Of a stretch of 42,350 nt of DNA, positions 1 to 4,958 are shown in pieces. A program made the position numbers and the translations under genes. Below the pieces are notes generated by a model, which saw only the letters and a program-made list of their open reading frames with translations, was not told where the DNA came from and ran no database searches. Position 1 is the first letter of the stretch, and each line of letters starts with the position of its first letter. Source of the DNA: a virus; the IMG/VR virus record IMGVR_UViG_3300036766_000065, positions 1 through 42,350 of that record; one strand, written 5' to 3'.

Positions 1-82
1 GAGATGCCCAATTCCAATCGAATTTGTCCGCAACTTCCAGACAAACATCGACGGTTGGAACAACTCCATTTGGAAAGAGCTT
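1..82. repeat. Terminal direct repeat, left copy (contig overlap)
   Basis: These 82 bases recur identically and in the same orientation at 42269-42350. An open reading frame on the minus strand passes through the join without interruption, which is what a circular or circularly permuted map cut at an arbitrary point would give. It is most simply an assembly overlap rather than a biological terminal repeat. Confidence 0.95.
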
Positions 83-151
83 TTCGAAAAGCTCAACTTG
101 CGAAGTGCAAGCGTGCTTTTCCTCCAACATTGCAACTGTGATTTTACGCAT
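1..151 (-). CDS. 11-residue-repeat protein, 5' part (continues at 42268)
   Basis: This is the N-terminal coding part of a gene split by the contig ends. Reading leftward from ATG at 151, it runs to base 1 (equal to 42269) and on without a stop to 41751, giving 222 residues in total. The N-terminal 55 residues are non-repetitive (MRKITVAMLEEKHACTSQVE at the start, then an acidic and aromatic stretch ending in ASLNLLS) and precede 14 tandem 11-residue units. An alternative ATG at 160 is only one base from GGAG. The ATG at 151 has GGAG ten bases upstream and is preferred. The 55-residue head resembles N-terminal segments that I believe precede similar AxKAY repeats in other phage proteins; the function is unknown. 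It is the second gene after the leftward promoter, so it should be expressed early. Confidence 0.8.
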   Translation of the reverse strand, partial: MRKITVAMLEEKHACTSQVELFEKLFPNGVVPTVDVCLEVADKFDWNWAS

Positions 152-201
152 GGTTTCCATTCTCCGGTCCGGTTGATAACAGGCGGGATATTAGGCTTTC
201 A

Positions 202-245
202 CAGGCTCGCAGGGAAGGAACAATGTGCCAAAGATTGCGAGCCTG
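202..245 (-). promoter_or_regulatory. Inverted repeat between the first two leftward genes
   Basis: CAGGCTCGCA at 202-211 and its perfect complement at 236-245 form a 10-bp stem with a 24-base loop. It lies between the stop of the 59-residue gene (255) and the start of the repeat-protein gene (151). There is no U-run after it on the minus strand, so it is more likely an mRNA processing or attenuation element than a classical terminator. Confidence 0.5.
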
Positions 246-254
246 CGAAACAGA

Positions 255-434
255 TTACCAATTCTCGCCGTCTTGTTCTGGTGTTTTGCGGTGTGCTTCG
301 CGCAAGGCAAAATAAGCCTGTTTGGCTTTCATGTAGGCTTTCCTAGAGGAAATGTACTCTGCCCGTTCGGGGGAAGCTTCCATTATGGCCTGAAACTCTT
401 TGCGTTTGGCTATTCTCTCTTTTGTGGTTTTCAT
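255..434 (-). CDS. Small basic early protein, 59 aa, function unknown
   Basis: First gene of the leftward arm. ATG at 434 is preceded by GAGGGA nine bases upstream, and the frame runs to TAA at 255. The product begins MKTTKERIAKRKEFQAIMEA and is lysine/arginine- and alanine-rich, strongly helical in appearance, with no membrane segment or cysteine. It sits directly behind the strongest-looking promoter of the window (TTGCTT-N17-TATAAT), so it should be among the first proteins made; such phage proteins often bind host factors or DNA, but nothing in the sequence proves a role. I do not recognise the family. It is supported by ribosome binding site, promoter and position. Confidence 0.7.
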   Translation of the reverse strand: MKTTKERIAKRKEFQAIMEASPERAEYISSRKAYMKAKQAYFALREAHRKTPEQDGENW

Positions 435-453
435 TGATCATTCCCTCTAATTT

Positions 454-465
454 TTGGTATACCAA
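454..465. promoter_or_regulatory. Palindromic operator candidate TTGGTATACCAA
   Basis: A perfect 12-bp palindrome lies immediately downstream of the -10 box of the leftward promoter and covers its expected start point (about 461). A dimeric repressor bound here would block leftward early transcription. No obvious repressor gene was recognised, so the binding protein could be from phage or host. Confidence 0.6.
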
Positions 466-467
466 TT

Positions 468-496
468 ATTATACCTCTTTCATCCTGTGAAAGCAA
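468..496 (-). promoter_or_regulatory. Leftward early promoter, sigma70 type
   Basis: On the minus strand TTGCTT (496-491), a 17-base spacer and a consensus TATAAT (473-468) precede the 59-residue gene by about 27 bases. It is the best match to the sigma70 consensus in the control region and the natural start of the early operon that crosses the contig junction. Confidence 0.75.
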
Positions 497-541
497 GGCT
501 CGCCAGTGTTTGCAAGGATAGCAAAAACATGCTTTGGACAA

Positions 542-556
542 AACCTCGGCGAGGTT
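542..556. promoter_or_regulatory. CTCGSCGAG palindrome 1
   Basis: AACCTCG-G-CGAGGTT has perfect 7-bp arms around one central base. It is the longest of four related palindromes in the control region. A weak minus-strand -35-like TTGACA lies just upstream on that strand (581-576), so the site could act as an operator for a second leftward promoter. Confidence 0.45.
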
Positions 557-582
557 GTATAAGAATTGGATGAAATGTCAAC

Positions 583-765
583 GATTTCAATATGTTAGGA
601 GCGTAGGACAGGTTGTGCTCTTTTTTCTTGCACTATGTCCTACGGTTGCATACACCAATAAGTAGGGGCGTAGGACATTGCCGATTGAATGATTTCAATG
701 GGTTAGATAGCGTAGGACATAGCGTAGGACATTATGTCCCACGGTTGCAAGCATAGCGTAGGACA
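583..765. repeat. Iteron array GCGTAGGACA, candidate replication origin
   Basis: GCGTAGGACA occurs at 601-610, 668-677, 710-719, 722-731 and 756-765. Inverted relatives (TGTCCTACG and TGTCCCACG) sit at 636-644 and 735-743, each followed by GTTGCA, so ATGTCCYACGGTTGCA is itself repeated at 635-650 and 734-749. GATTTCAAT recurs at 583-591 and 691-699. The array therefore looks like a duplicated unit of about 100-110 bases. Iterons bound by an initiator are typical of plasmid and some phage origins. The early arm encodes a primase and a RepA-like helicase, which suits an origin here; initiation at this place is an inference. Confidence 0.65.
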
Positions 766-768
766 CGT

Positions 769-793
769 GTTTCCACCCCGATAGGGTGGAAAC
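769..793. promoter_or_regulatory. Perfect 10-bp hairpin next to the iterons
   Basis: GTTTCCACCC at 769-778 and GGGTGGAAAC at 784-793 enclose the 5-base loop CGATA. It starts three bases after the last iteron. No U-run follows in either direction. A hairpin beside iterons resembles single-strand initiation hairpins used by RepB-type primases of RSF1010-like plasmids; a transcription-related role cannot be excluded. Confidence 0.55.
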
Positions 794-850
794 CGTTACG
801 AGCTTGTTTCGGTATCAATCGGCGGTCTATTTGAATGCAAGTTGATAAGA

Positions 851-861
851 CCTCGCCGAGG
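851..861. promoter_or_regulatory. CTCGSCGAG palindrome 2
   Basis: CCTCG-C-CGAGG, same motif as at 542-556 with the central base complemented; a plausible operator or host-protein site. Confidence 0.4.
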
Positions 862-986
862 CATTCGAGGATTGGCATTTGCTCTCACTGTCAAAATGGC
901 TCATTTGCTCATAGGCCAGCTAATTCACAGAAATTGCACCAAATCGCAGGGCCAAGGCCGCATTAGAAGGCCGTACGCGCGTTATT

Positions 987-1000
987 CCAAGGTGCCTTGG
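987..1000. promoter_or_regulatory. Palindrome CCAAGG-TG-CCTTGG
   Basis: Six-base perfect arms around TG. The half-site CCTTGG recurs in the 14-base direct repeats at 1020-1033 and 1135-1148, and its complement CCAAGG occurs at 1243-1248, so one DNA-binding protein may recognise all of them. Confidence 0.35.
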
Positions 1001-1062
1001 TACGATCCTACCTCCCAAACCCTTGGCTTTCGAGGCACATCACATAGGCCCGGCCTTAGTAT

Positions 1063-1075
1063 GCCTCGCCGAGGC
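1063..1075. promoter_or_regulatory. CTCGSCGAG palindrome 3
   Basis: GCCTCG-C-CGAGGC, perfect 6-bp arms; third member of the control-region set. Confidence 0.4.
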
Positions 1076-1248
1076 CATGCCATAGTGCTGCTCGCCCTTG
1101 TCTCGCGTCCATCACTCTTCTCTTCGCCCTCTATCCCTTGGCTTTCGACCGAGGGGAGGGGTGTGGGTGGGCGTACCCCCGAACCCGATCGGCTGTGTAT
1201 GTTATCAGGTGCTTTCTTTCCCGCGCGCGACTTTTCAAGAGACCAAGG

Positions 1249-1257
1249 CTCGCCGAG
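1249..1257. promoter_or_regulatory. CTCGSCGAG palindrome 4
   Basis: CTCG-C-CGAG, 31 bases upstream of the -35 box of the rightward promoter. It is placed where an activator or repressor of late transcription could act. Confidence 0.4.
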
Positions 1258-1287
1258 GCTAACTCGCGCGGAATTTTTCGAAAAAGA

Positions 1288-1316
1288 TTGACTTCCTGCC
1301 CCTATGGCTATAAAAT
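1288..1316 (+). promoter_or_regulatory. Rightward late promoter before terS
   Basis: TTGACT, exactly 17 bases, then TAAAAT. The expected start point is about seven bases further, at or next to the A of the terS ATG (1323), so the first message may be almost leaderless. Confidence 0.65.
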
Positions 1317-1322
1317 GTCATA

Positions 1323-1910
1323 ATGGTCAATCTCCCCGCAGTAGTAGTCCTCCCCGATGAAGGTGAACTCGGCCCCGCCATGCGCGCGTTGCCGAGTGAC
1401 CGGATGCGCCGTTTCGTCATAGCCATGACGGAGAATGCCGCCACCGGGGTTGAGACTTCCAAGACCAGGGCCGCGAAAGACGCCGGCTATGGAGGGGGGA
1501 TCGAGACCCTTCGCTCCTTGGGCTCCAAACTTGCCCATGACGAACGGATTATTTCCGCCATTCGCGAGGAAGGACATCGCCGTCTTGGCTCCGCGCTGCC
1601 CCTGGCAGTCGGTGCCCTGGTGAACTTGCTCGCCGACAATGACAAGAAAATTCAATTGCAGGCGATCAAGATGGTTCTGAACCGCGCCGGCATCCCCGAA
1701 GTCACCGAACAGAAGATGACCGTCGAGCATCTGGAGAACGAAGGTCAGAAGATCGACCGCATCATCATGCTCGCCAAGGCGCTCAACCTCGACCCTCGCA
1801 CTTTGCTTGGCCGCGCCGCGGACGGCCTGCCTCAGTTGGGGCCTGCAGACAGCGCATCCGCTGTCGAGGCCGAGTTCACCGTGGTCGCGGAGAACCCTCA
1901 TGGTTTTTAA
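1323..1910 (+). CDS. terS: Terminase small subunit
   Basis: DNA recognition subunit of the packaging motor: it binds the phage packaging site and hands DNA to the large subunit. The 195-residue product carries an N-terminal HTH-type region (about residues 25-75, RFVIAMTENAATG followed by TRAAKDAGY, the usual pattern in small terminases). The C-terminal half is more charged. It directly precedes the large subunit, the standard order. No ribosome binding site stands before ATG 1323, and the promoter lies so close that the message may be leaderless; later in-frame ATGs have no better site and would cut into the N-terminal segment usually seen before the HTH. Confidence 0.85.
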   Translation: MVNLPAVVVLPDEGELGPAMRALPSDRMRRFVIAMTENAATGVETSKTRAAKDAGYGGGIETLRSLGSKLAHDERIISAIREEGHRRLGSALPLAVGALVNLLADNDKKIQLQAIKMVLNRAGIPEVTEQKMTVEHLENEGQKIDRIIMLAKALNLDPRTLLGRAADGLPQLGPADSASAVEAEFTVVAENPHGF

Positions 1911-2082
1911 GAAACTATTCCGATGGCTTCGTGATAGAAAGACAGTTATCAACTATCGCGTTGATGGTTGGGATGAAGCACCCGTGAACTTCTCCGTGGA
2001 TGGAGAGCCCCGGTTCCCGATCGAACACCTTGACGCCAGGTTTCGGCGCATGGAAGGCAAGTATGGAGACCCCACCCTATGA
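1900..2082 (+). CDS. Small protein between terminase subunits, 60 aa
   Basis: ATG at 1900 overlaps the end of terS by 11 bases, and its stop overlaps the terL start as ATGA. The product starts MVFKKLFRWLRDRKTVINYR: a short basic amphipathic N-terminus followed by a mixed-charge segment. I do not recognise it. Tight overlap on both sides and in-frame coding support a real gene with a packaging-linked or accessory role. Confidence 0.65.
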   Translation: MVFKKLFRWLRDRKTVINYRVDGWDEAPVNFSVDGEPRFPIEHLDARFRRMEGKYGDPTL

Positions 2083-3527
2083 CTGAGATCGACGATGTTC
2101 TCGCTTCGCTGGAATTTGCAATGGAGCGCCGCACCTATCGTCGGCTCGACTTCTATGAGCCCTACACCAAGCAGCGCGAGTTTCACAACAGTCTCGCGCG
2201 CGAGCGCCTGCTCCGCGCTGGCAACCAGATCGGCAAAACCTATGCCGGCGCCGCGGAGACGGCCTACCATCTGACCGGGGAATATCCCGAATGGTGGAAG
2301 GGGCATCGCTTCGATCACCCGGTCAATGGCTGGTGTGCCGGCGAAGGGGCTGTTCTCACGCGCGAGGGACCGCAGACCTTGCTCTGCGGCAAACCTGGTG
2401 TCGAAGGTTCTCTTGGCACCGGGCTAATCCCGCGCGATCGTTTCCTCGATAAGCCCTCGCTCTCCCGCGGTGTCACTGACGCCTTCGACATGATCCAGGT
2501 CCAGCATCGGACCAATGGCGTGATCGACGGGGTATCGACACTGAGTTTCAAGTCTTACGATCAGGGTCGCGCCAAGTTCCAGACTGCCACACTCGATTTC
2601 GTCTGGTGCGACGAGGAACCGCCCGAGGACATCTACACCGAATGTCTGGCGCGCATTGCTTCGAAGACAGACGGCTTCGTGTTCATCACCTTCACGCCGT
2701 TGAAGGGCATGTCCACCGTGGTTATGAAGTTCCTTCAGGAAAGTTCCCTGCATCGCTCCGACACGGTGATGACAGTTTGGGACGTGCCCGGTCAGACACG
2801 GGAACACGTCGATCAGATGATGGCCGGCTATCCCAAGTGGCAACACAACGCGCGCATGATGGGAGTGCCAATGCAGGGATCGGGTCAGGTGTTCCCCTAT
2901 GACCCGGAGAGCATCACCGAGAACCCGCTGGTCTTTGTGCCGCATGAGTGGACAAAACTGTGGGGCATCGACTTTGGCATCGGGCATCCCTTTGGCGCCG
3001 TCCTGACTTTTTGGGATCGTGAACAGGACATCATCCACGTTCACGCCGCGATCAGAATGGCCGACAGTCTTCCCCTCCAGCACGCCTCGGCCATGCGCAC
3101 AATTGCCGGCTCGACACGCATCGCATGGCCGATCGACGGCACCCATCGGCGTGATGACGGGTTGCCCATGTCCCGCCAGTATACCGTGCAAGGGCTTCGC
3201 ATGTTGCCGACACATGCCACCTTCCCCGATGGTTCGATCTCGACGGAAGCCGGGATCATTGAAATGTGCGACCGCATGACGACCAACCGTTTCAAGGTCG
3301 CGCGCACACTGATGCAGGGACCGTGGGGTGACGAGTGGCGCATGTATCACCGTGACGAGGAAGGGCAGATTGTCAAGAAGGGCGACGATCTCATGTCGGC
3401 TACGCGCATCGCCATCATGGCGAAACGTCATGGTCAGCCGGGACCATTCGGCGGAGAGTTTGGTCGCGGCCGTCGCGCCGACATTCCTCAGGCTGTTGCG
3501 GATGGAATTGACTTTCCGTTGTTTTGA
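2079..3527 (+). CDS. terL: Terminase large subunit
   Basis: ATPase and nuclease of the DNA packaging motor, docking on the portal. The 482-residue product has a Walker A motif AGNQIGKT at about residues 47-54, a Walker B region around VWCDEEP (about 175), and C-terminal nuclease-like acidic motifs: IDFGIG, followed by an acidic IDGTHRRDD segment and KGDDLMSATR near the end. Length matches the family. The start is fixed by an ATGA overlap with the preceding small gene. A promoter for the lysis genes begins inside its last 20 bases. Confidence 0.93.
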   Translation: MTEIDDVLASLEFAMERRTYRRLDFYEPYTKQREFHNSLARERLLRAGNQIGKTYAGAAETAYHLTGEYPEWWKGHRFDHPVNGWCAGEGAVLTREGPQTLLCGKPGVEGSLGTGLIPRDRFLDKPSLSRGVTDAFDMIQVQHRTNGVIDGVSTLSFKSYDQGRAKFQTATLDFVWCDEEPPEDIYTECLARIASKTDGFVFITFTPLKGMSTVVMKFLQESSLHRSDTVMTVWDVPGQTREHVDQMMAGYPKWQHNARMMGVPMQGSGQVFPYDPESITENPLVFVPHEWTKLWGIDFGIGHPFGAVLTFWDREQDIIHVHAAIRMADSLPLQHASAMRTIAGSTRIAWPIDGTHRRDDGLPMSRQYTVQGLRMLPTHATFPDGSISTEAGIIEMCDRMTTNRFKVARTLMQGPWGDEWRMYHRDEEGQIVKKGDDLMSATRIAIMAKRHGQPGPFGGEFGRGRRADIPQAVADGIDFPLF

Positions 3528-3536
3528 GCGTACCAT
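3508..3536 (+). promoter_or_regulatory. Late promoter at the end of terL
   Basis: TTGACT, 17-base spacer, TACCAT. It shares spacing and -10 form with the promoters before the capsid, tail tube and tail fibre genes, and would drive the lysis and portal genes. Confidence 0.6.
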
Positions 3537-3560
3537 GATGGCTCATTGGAGATTTCCCAC

Positions 3561-3656
3561 ATGGATCGAAACACAGCAGTTGTCACCAATAACTTCGTTG
3601 GGGTCTTGGCGATCCTCGCGTTCTTCGCGTTCATTGCAATCATCGTGGTGTTCTAG
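3561..3656 (+). CDS. 31-aa single-span membrane peptide, holin-like candidate
   Basis: ATG 3561 has GGAG nine bases upstream and lies 24 bases after the -10 box of a promoter. The product starts MDRNTAVVTNNFVG and the rest is an almost uninterrupted hydrophobic helix (residues about 12-31). Such a peptide must be membrane-inserted. Placed two genes before a SAR endolysin, it could be a pinholin-like or antiholin peptide; another holin candidate lies at 27414. The TAG stop overlaps the next GTG start (TAGTG). Confidence 0.6.
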   Translation: MDRNTAVVTNNFVGVLAILAFFAFIAIIVVF

Positions 3657-3853
3657 TGGCAAACTTCAACGATCGTCTCAAGAATGTCATCCGGGGCATA
3701 GTTCCTTCTGGCGGGGTCACTGATCCTTCCATGCCGATGTATCCGCCGACGCTTGGCCGACAGATGGGCAAGGACGATAAGCCTGTTCCGTTTGGCAAGC
3801 GGATTTCAGCGCTTGCACGCAGCAAGAAGAAACCCACGTCAACCTATGCCTAG
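3656..3853 (+). CDS. Hypothetical protein in lysis region, 65 aa
   Basis: GTG start overlapping the stop of the membrane peptide. The product is soluble and basic (start MANFNDRLKNVIRGIVPSGG, lysine-rich end), with a proline/glycine-rich middle and no membrane segment. Its end overlaps the endolysin start by eight bases, indicating coupled translation. Family not recognised. Confidence 0.6.
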   Translation: MANFNDRLKNVIRGIVPSGGVTDPSMPMYPPTLGRQMGKDDKPVPFGKRISALARSKKKPTSTYA

Positions 3854-4322
3854 TATTCGCGATCTTGTCAAGACCGGACGCTCGGCGCTGGCGATTGCGA
3901 TCGTCTTGACTGGATCATTCGAAGGTGTGCGTCTATGGGCGTACAAGGACGTGGTAGGAATACCAACGGTTTGCTTCGGGGAAACCCGCGGCGTACGCAT
4001 GGGAGATCATTACACACTGGAGGAATGCCAGGCGATGCTTGGCACAGCACTCGTCGAGTTTCAGGCCGGCATGGACAAGTGCATCAGGAAACCGGAAGCA
4101 ATCCCGAACGAAACGCGGGCGGCTTTCGACAGTTTCGCCTACAACGTTGGGGTCAACGCCTTCTGTCATTCGTCCGTACTCACGTCGATTAACGCCGGTA
4201 ATCTCCGCAAGGCGTGCGGTGATCTTCTGAAGTGGACGAGGGGCGGAGGTCGCGTTCTGAGTGGCCTCGTCAACCGTCGCGCGCAAGAGAACAAAATTTG
4301 TCTGGAAGGATTGAACCCATGA
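3846..4322 (+). CDS. SAR-type endolysin, glycoside hydrolase family 24 lysozyme
   Basis: Cleaves the glycan strands of peptidoglycan at lysis. The 158-residue product has the GH24 catalytic signature E26-8aa-D35-5aa-T41 (FEGVRLWAYKDVVGIPT) typical of T4/P22/R21 lysozymes. A weakly hydrophobic segment at residues 11-25 (GRSALAIAIVLTGS) immediately before the catalytic Glu fits a signal-arrest-release anchor, so export would use the host Sec system and activation would follow membrane depolarisation. ATG 3846 overlaps the upstream gene, and its stop forms ATGA with the spanin gene. A nearby pinholin-type holin would be expected and the 31-residue peptide is a candidate. Confidence 0.9.
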   Translation: MPSIRDLVKTGRSALAIAIVLTGSFEGVRLWAYKDVVGIPTVCFGETRGVRMGDHYTLEECQAMLGTALVEFQAGMDKCIRKPEAIPNETRAAFDSFAYNVGVNAFCHSSVLTSINAGNLRKACGDLLKWTRGGGRVLSGLVNRRAQENKICLEGLNP

Positions 4323-4651
4323 TCCCCGCTGTTGTCCTTGGCTGGATTGCTCCACTTCTGAAATTGCCGACCTGGGTCTGGTTACTTCTGGCCTTGCTTG
4401 TTGGGGGTCTTCTGGTGTATCATTGGGGTGACGTGCATGGCGCATCCCGCGAACACGCTCGATGGGTCGCGGCCGAGAAGGCCACTTTGAAGCTCGGAAA
4501 GGACGCCCGTGATCAAGCCGAAAAAGAGTTCCCGCTCTCCACTGTGGGAGGTTTGGCCTCTGTTCCCGATAGCCCTCTTGGCGGTAAGCCTTGCCGGGTG
4601 TTCGACGACCTTGACCGGGAGTGCCAAGGCATCGGTGTGCGCGCCCGCTAG
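4319..4651 (+). CDS. Inner-membrane spanin, Rz-like
   Basis: 110 residues with one strong membrane helix at about 16-34 (PTWVWLLLALLVGGLLVY) and a charged C-terminal periplasmic segment, the i-spanin pattern. It starts by ATGA overlap with the endolysin. A second gene (4509-4745) starts within it in another frame and encodes a lipoprotein, the hallmark arrangement of an Rz/Rz1 pair that fuses inner and outer membranes in the last step of lysis. Sequence similarity alone would be weak; the call rests on topology and context. Confidence 0.8.
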   Translation: MIPAVVLGWIAPLLKLPTWVWLLLALLVGGLLVYHWGDVHGASREHARWVAAEKATLKLGKDARDQAEKEFPLSTVGGLASVPDSPLGGKPCRVFDDLDRECQGIGVRAR

Positions 4652-4745
4652 GGCAATCACTTACAACGGTTCCCACGACACACAGCGCACCGTAATCCAA
4701 ATTCGCGCTCACAACAAGACCTATCACAATTTGGGGTGCTGGTAG
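4509..4745 (+). CDS. Outer-membrane spanin lipoprotein, Rz1-like
   Basis: GTG start with AAGGA five bases upstream, inside the Rz-like gene in a different frame and extending beyond it. The 78-residue product has a hydrophobic N-terminus and a clear lipobox LAGC (Cys31), predicting lipidation after signal peptidase II cleavage to a 48-residue outer-membrane protein. It has two more cysteines in the mature part (near residue 44 and the second-last residue). The stop directly abuts the next gene. Confidence 0.82.
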   Translation: MIKPKKSSRSPLWEVWPLFPIALLAVSLAGCSTTLTGSAKASVCAPARAITYNGSHDTQRTVIQIRAHNKTYHNLGCW

Positions 4746-4958
4746 ATGGTTGGCTCAATTTTCTCTGGCTCCGCATCCACCGATCTCGGCGCCGGCTCCA
4801 TGTCGAACGGCAATCAACTTGTCGATCAGTTGCAAACGGCCCTCGCCGAACGCCGAAAAAAGAAGCAATTGGAACTTCCCAATTTCAAGGCTGGACTGAC
4901 TTCAATGTTCGGTGACGCCCGTCGAGACCTGTACGGGGCAAGTGGCGTCAATGGTTGA
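4746..4958 (+). CDS. Small hypothetical protein before portal, 70 aa
   Basis: Starts at the base after the spanin stop and overlaps the portal start by eight bases. Glycine/serine-rich N-terminus followed by a helical, lysine-rich centre (QLQTALAERRKKKQLEL). No recognised domain. Position between lysis genes and portal is common for small virion accessory proteins, but no role can be assigned. Confidence 0.65.
   Translation: MVGSIFSGSASTDLGAGSMSNGNQLVDQLQTALAERRKKKQLELPNFKAGLTSMFGDARRDLYGASGVNG

Larger units (their letters stand above)
435..1322. other. Divergent control region, no convincing gene (888 bases)
   Basis: Between the first leftward gene (start 434) and terS (start 1323) there is no reading frame with a ribosome binding site and protein-like composition. 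Instead it contains: a leftward promoter and operator (454-496), five GCGTAGGACA iterons plus two inverted relatives (601-765), a perfect hairpin (769-793), four CTCGSCGAG palindromes (542-556, 851-861, 1063-1075, 1249-1257), a CCAAGG-TG-CCTTGG palindrome (987-1000), a 14-base direct repeat CCCTTGGCTTTCGA (1020-1033 and 1135-1148) and a rightward promoter (1288-1316). Density of sites and position between divergent arms fit a combined origin of replication and transcription switch. Confidence 0.7.

Noticed and set aside
1-82. Genuine direct terminal repeat of the virion DNA
   Set aside because: Only 82 bases, inside an intact gene; T7-like repeats are usually longer and intergenic. Assembly overlap is simpler.
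842-1291. 149-codon plus-strand ORF in the control region
   Set aside because: No ribosome binding site, unnatural composition, and it crosses several palindromes and repeats; better explained as regulatory DNA.
4393-4416. TTGCTT-N18-TATCAT within the Rz-like gene
   Set aside because: Spacer differs from the other late promoters and it lies within coding sequence without a gene start nearby.
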